Assembly (NCBI RefSeq): GCF_001905005.1
Contig: NZ_LWKZ01000025.1
Location: 186,001-250,000, forward strand
Source of the DNA: Streptomyces sp. CB02923
GTDB lineage: Bacteria > Actinomycetota > Actinomycetes > Streptomycetales > Streptomycetaceae
DNA: 64,000 bases
Direction of reading: 5' to 3'
This document shows positions 61,252-64,000 of the stretch, in pieces. The notes below the pieces were generated by a model, which saw nothing but the letters and a program-made list of their open reading frames with translations, had not been told where the DNA came from and did no database searches. Made by a program: the position numbers and the translations under genes. Every line of letters starts with the position of its first letter. Positions within the stretch are counted from its first letter, which is position 1.

Positions 61252-62463
61252 GTGTCAGGGTTCCAGGCGCCTCCGCAGGGTGACTTCCACAGTTACGCGA
61301 GCCTCACGGCCAAGCAGGCCGACCACCTCGGCGACATCGACCACTACAGCAGTACGCACTGCGCCGACGTCGACGGGCTCGACGGCCTGTTGCTGCCGCT
61401 GCGCCTGGCGGTCCCCTCGGCCGCCCACTTCTATTCCGGTAAATTCGCCCAGTGCCATCGCGGCATGGGTGTCATCGAGGACAAGATTCACCGCACCAGC
61501 GCCGATTACACGAAGGCCGATCAGCAGGCCATGTCGGACCTGCACACGATCTATCCCGGCGCCATCTCCCACTTTCCGGACATCGGGGCAATTCCCGGCG
61601 CCGCCAGGGCCGGGAACTTCAACGACGCGGCGGTGTCGCTCAAAGAGCCGGCCAGCGCCGAAGAAGCCACGTCGAAGAACATTCACCACCAGCTCCTCGC
61701 GCTCGGCACAGGCAGCGAACTGCGTACGGCGGACAAGGTGTTCAAGTTCTTCACCGGCCAGAGCCTGGTCGAGCTGCTCATCAAGCCACTGTCCGGCGAC
61801 TACGGCCGGCTCCTCTACCTGCACAGTGCCTACGACACCCTCGCGGACGCCGCCTACACCGTGGCCGGAACCCTGCGAAAGGGCTCCTGGGCGCTCGGAG
61901 GCGAATGGAAGGGGCCGACGGCGACCGCGTTCGACTCGTACCTCTTCCGGTGGACGATGGGAATCGGCGGGGTCGGCGACGCCGCCAAGTCGACGGCCAC
62001 CGCGTTCAAGGTCGGGTACGACGCCGTCATGGTCCTCGTGCACCAGGCGTTGCGCGAGATCAACCGCCTCGTCAACGAGGAGATCAAACAGCTGGTGGAG
62101 CAGGGGGCCGAGATGGCGGCGGGCGATGCCACCATCGAAGCCGTCGGGCTCGGCCCGGAAGACCCGGTGGCGGACGTGGCGGCGGGCATCTACTCGGCCT
62201 ACAAGCTCTACAAGATGTACAAAATCATCAGCCGGATCGTCACGGGCATCACCATCGTCGAAGGCATCTACAAGGCGATCCGCGCAGCGGTGAAAACCAT
62301 CGTGGAAGGCGTCGAGAAGGTCCAGGAAGCCATGGACTCGCCCATGCCGACCGTGGGCAGCCTGATCGACGACGTGGAGCGGCGCGGTTTCGAGTTCGAG
62401 AAGAGCGGCGGCTGGAGCGCCACCGCGGGCGCCGCCCGTATCGGCATGCTGCCGTCGGCGTAA
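61252..62463 (+). CDS. WXG100-like type VII secretion substrate candidate
   Basis: 403 residues from GTG 61252 (GGGGAA upstream; the open frame before it looks non-coding). Mostly alpha-helical, with a WxG motif (GEWKGPTATAFDSY) near 220, a hydrophobic helix region (VTGITIVEGIYKAIRAA) and no signal peptide. The pattern fits large ESX/WXG substrates of actinomycetes. First of three co-directed genes. Its stop is the start of a 25-bp tandem repeat. Confidence 0.6.
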   Translation: MSGFQAPPQGDFHSYASLTAKQADHLGDIDHYSSTHCADVDGLDGLLLPLRLAVPSAAHFYSGKFAQCHRGMGVIEDKIHRTSADYTKADQQAMSDLHTIYPGAISHFPDIGAIPGAARAGNFNDAAVSLKEPASAEEATSKNIHHQLLALGTGSELRTADKVFKFFTGQSLVELLIKPLSGDYGRLLYLHSAYDTLADAAYTVAGTLRKGSWALGGEWKGPTATAFDSYLFRWTMGIGGVGDAAKSTATAFKVGYDAVMVLVHQALREINRLVNEEIKQLVEQGAEMAAGDATIEAVGLGPEDPVADVAAGIYSAYKLYKMYKIISRIVTGITIVEGIYKAIRAAVKTIVEGVEKVQEAMDSPMPTVGSLIDDVERRGFEFEKSGGWSATAGAARIGMLPSA

Positions 62464-62535
62464 CCGGCCCGCGCTCTTCCCGGCATAACCGGCTCGTACC
62501 CCTCCCGGCATAGGCGGCCCGTGCTCATCCCCGAC
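62461..62535. repeat. Three 25-bp tandem repeats beginning at a stop codon
   Basis: Units at 62461, 62486 and 62511, each TAACCGGC/TAGGCGGC-like followed by CCCGGCA or its variant. The first TAA is the stop of the upstream gene. Confidence 0.85.
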
Positions 62536-62616
62536 CCACCTGCCACCGCCCACCGAAATCACGCCCACCCGAATAAACCGCCCACGCAACAACCGACCGG
62601 CCCCCCGGAGGCCCCT

Positions 62617-62904
62617 GTGGCGTCACACGCCCCCACTCACCGACCCCAAACCGCGTACGCCCCGGACCCCGCCCCGGACCCCGCCTTCGACGAGCAGTTG
62701 GACGCGACGGACCGCCTCGGCGACGAACTGCTGGACAACAAGACCACCCGGCAGGAAGAAGTGACCGCCGAAATCTACGAACAGTTGCACGCCGGTTCAC
62801 AGGTCGACGACATCAAACACCTCATCGCCCGTCTGAGCCGCGTCGCGAAGAGCGACGAGGCCGACCGGACCCAGGGCGGACGCGCCGCCGGTGGCCGTTC
62901 ATGA
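62617..62904 (+). CDS. Small acidic protein of WXG operon
   Basis: 95 residues from GTG 62617 with GGAGG seven bases upstream. Pro-rich start, then an acidic helical part (DEQLDATDRLGDELL, EVTAEIYEQLHAG). Overlaps the next gene by ATGA. Possible chaperone or partner of its neighbours; no family recognised. Confidence 0.65.
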   Translation: MASHAPTHRPQTAYAPDPAPDPAFDEQLDATDRLGDELLDNKTTRQEEVTAEIYEQLHAGSQVDDIKHLIARLSRVAKSDEADRTQGGRAAGGRS

Positions 62905-63515
62905 ATTCCTCGCTCGCCCTGGACGCCTTCACCGTCACAGCGGAATACGGACGCTCGCACACCACGTTCCTCGTGCACGCGGAGGGGCAGCGGGAACCGG
63001 CCGCCCGCATGCACAGGGACGCCGCCTATGACGGGCTTCGTCCCTATGAGGTGCGTACCGGCCCGGAATTCTCGGAGATCGCCGGATACGTCAACGACTT
63101 CAAGGCTTTCACACCCGAGCGCGCCGAACTGGGTTCGGTGGCCCACAAGCAGCGCACCACCGGCCCCGATTCCTGGACATTCACCCAGCACGGCCTGGGC
63201 GAACTGACCGGGCTGCCGGAAGGAGCCGGGGCCAAGGTACGCCACGGCTCACTCCTCCGCATGGCCTTCGACGCGACCCGGACCAATGCGGTTCTCTCCC
63301 ACCGCCTGCGCTTTTCCTCGCCCGCTTCGCCCGCTTCCGAGGGTTTCGCGTTCGTCCGCCACACCGGCATCCGCGCCCGCTATTCGGTGGAGGTGCACGA
63401 TCCCCGCGTGGACCGGCTGCTCGTTCTCGCCTGCATCGCCCACTACAACCGTTTCGTCGCGGCGGACCCCCGGCAGTTCACTTCCACACTCACCGCGAAC
63501 CCGTTCAAGAACTAG
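62901..63515 (+). CDS. Hypothetical protein of WXG operon
   Basis: 204 residues, ATG overlapping the previous stop. Mixed alpha/beta soluble protein (FTVTAEYGRSHTTFLVH, SWTFTQHGLGELTG); no signal or membrane part. EspG-like chaperones of ESX systems have similar size, but I see no decisive motif. Ends one base before the convergent MerR gene. Confidence 0.65.
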   Translation: MNSSLALDAFTVTAEYGRSHTTFLVHAEGQREPAARMHRDAAYDGLRPYEVRTGPEFSEIAGYVNDFKAFTPERAELGSVAHKQRTTGPDSWTFTQHGLGELTGLPEGAGAKVRHGSLLRMAFDATRTNAVLSHRLRFSSPASPASEGFAFVRHTGIRARYSVEVHDPRVDRLLVLACIAHYNRFVAADPRQFTSTLTANPFKN

Positions 63516-63516
63516 T

Positions 63517-63945
63517 TCAAGAACCGGCGGAAGCAGGCGACCGCAACCCCTCGGTGCAAGAGCCGGCCCTGCTGACGGCCCCCTGCCGCAATGACTCACG
63601 ATGGGCCCGCGACGCATCCATCATGCCGTCGAGAGTGTCCCGGGCCTGCTGAAGATCTTCGATCTGAGCCGTGATCCTGTCGCGTTCGCGGCCCATCCGC
63701 TCCAGGGCCGCATCGGAGTTGTGCGCACTCGGGCTCTCGGCGCACGGCAGGAGTTCGACGATGGTGCGGCTGGACAGGTTGGCCGCGTACAGGCTCTGGA
63801 TGAAGTGGACGCGGTCGATGTCGCGCTCCGCGTAACGCCGCTGCCCGCCGGCGCTGCGGGTGCTGGCGAGCAGTTCCTGTTCCTCGTAGTAGCGCAGTGA
63901 TCGCACGCTGACTCCGGTACGCGCCGCGAGTTCCCCGATGCGCAC
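63517..63945 (-). CDS. MerR-family regulator
   Basis: 142 residues from GTG 63945 with GAGGAGG upstream. N-terminal winged helix VRIGELAARTGVSVRSLRYY, YAERDIDRVHFIQSL, then a coiled-coil helix (RERDRITAQIEDLQQARDTL). No metal-Cys pair at the end of that helix, so a drug or stress type is likelier than a metal sensor. Confidence 0.9.
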   Translation of the reverse strand: MRIGELAARTGVSVRSLRYYEEQELLASTRSAGGQRRYAERDIDRVHFIQSLYAANLSSRTIVELLPCAESPSAHNSDAALERMGRERDRITAQIEDLQQARDTLDGMMDASRAHRESLRQGAVSRAGSCTEGLRSPASAGS

Positions 63946-64000
63946 GGCCACCTCCTCGCCGGTCCCCGGGTCGCCACCTCGCGTGAGCGACGTCACACGA

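Noticed and set aside
63503..63524. GTTCAAGAAC repeated twice (period 12) with central palindrome GAACTAGTTC
   Set aside because: It lies on the stop codons of two convergent genes and is most simply a short local duplication; no regulatory role is evident.

Overview
The window is high-GC DNA with GTG/TTG starts, ATGA/GTGA stop-start overlaps, a TatA, an LCP cell-wall protein, two SigB/SigF-type sigma factors and a type I-E CRISPR remnant. Together these point to a Streptomyces chromosome. About two thirds of it (position 1 to about 42306) is a hybrid NRPS-PKS biosynthetic gene cluster whose left edge lies outside the window. The rest is ordinary accessory and housekeeping chromosome.

Layout of the cluster. 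(a) 2-10332, plus strand: a truncated nadC translationally coupled to a one-module PKS (KS-AT-KR-DH-ACP), then an FkbK/J/I/H-type cassette for an ACP-linked C3 extender unit without the usual O-methyltransferase, then an SDR with an altered active site. The unit ends at a bidirectional hairpin. (b) 10353-15308, minus strand: an HTTM membrane protein, a DUF5819 protein, a small tautomerase, a DegT-type aminotransferase and an aryl-AMP ligase. (c) 15309-15515: a divergent promoter region, relatively AT-rich, with direct repeats and a palindrome. (d) 15477-42270, plus strand: a free carrier protein, a luciferase-like monooxygenase, a NikD/sarcosine-oxidase-like flavoenzyme, a C-A-T-C-A-T NRPS, a KS-AT-MT-ACP PKS, a C-(degenerate A)-(acyl-AMP ligase)-KR-T-TE synthetase, MbtH, a P450, a HisC/Pat-like aminotransferase, a flavin reductase, FabV and an MFS exporter.

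Proposed logic (inference). A 2-hydroxyaryl acid, most likely 3-hydroxypicolinate made by the DegT, NikD-like and P450 enzymes, is loaded by the aryl ligase on the free carrier protein. It acylates Thr (A1 code reads as Thr). An aromatic residue (A2 code Phe-like with two Ser changes), a ketide and an alpha-hydroxy acid made by an embedded KR follow, and the TE releases a probable cyclodepsipeptide. A discrete aryl ligase and carrier, two NRPSs, one PKS and a KR inside an NRPS are the hallmarks of the pyridomycin pathway. Pyridomycin inhibits the enoyl reductase InhA, so the embedded fabV, an alternative enoyl reductase, is an attractive self-resistance candidate. The extra PKS, the hydroxymalonyl-type cassette, the SdpB/SdpA-like pair and nadC suggest a relative with additional chemistry rather than a simple copy.

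Right of the cluster: a cyanate-degradation locus (cynS, cynT, divergent LysR) with a nucleoside deaminase; a perfect 26-bp inverted repeat between convergent genes; secreted and lipoprotein genes; a TetR/oxidoreductase pair with a candidate operator; a two-repeat CRISPR remnant; pirin; tatA; LCP; an ArsR/P-type ATPase operon; a structured non-coding region; two tandem sigma factors with a SigB-like promoter; a WXG-type operon; and a MerR regulator. Short tandem repeats of unrelated sequence (12, 19, 21-25, 25 and 43 bp) occupy several intergenic regions.
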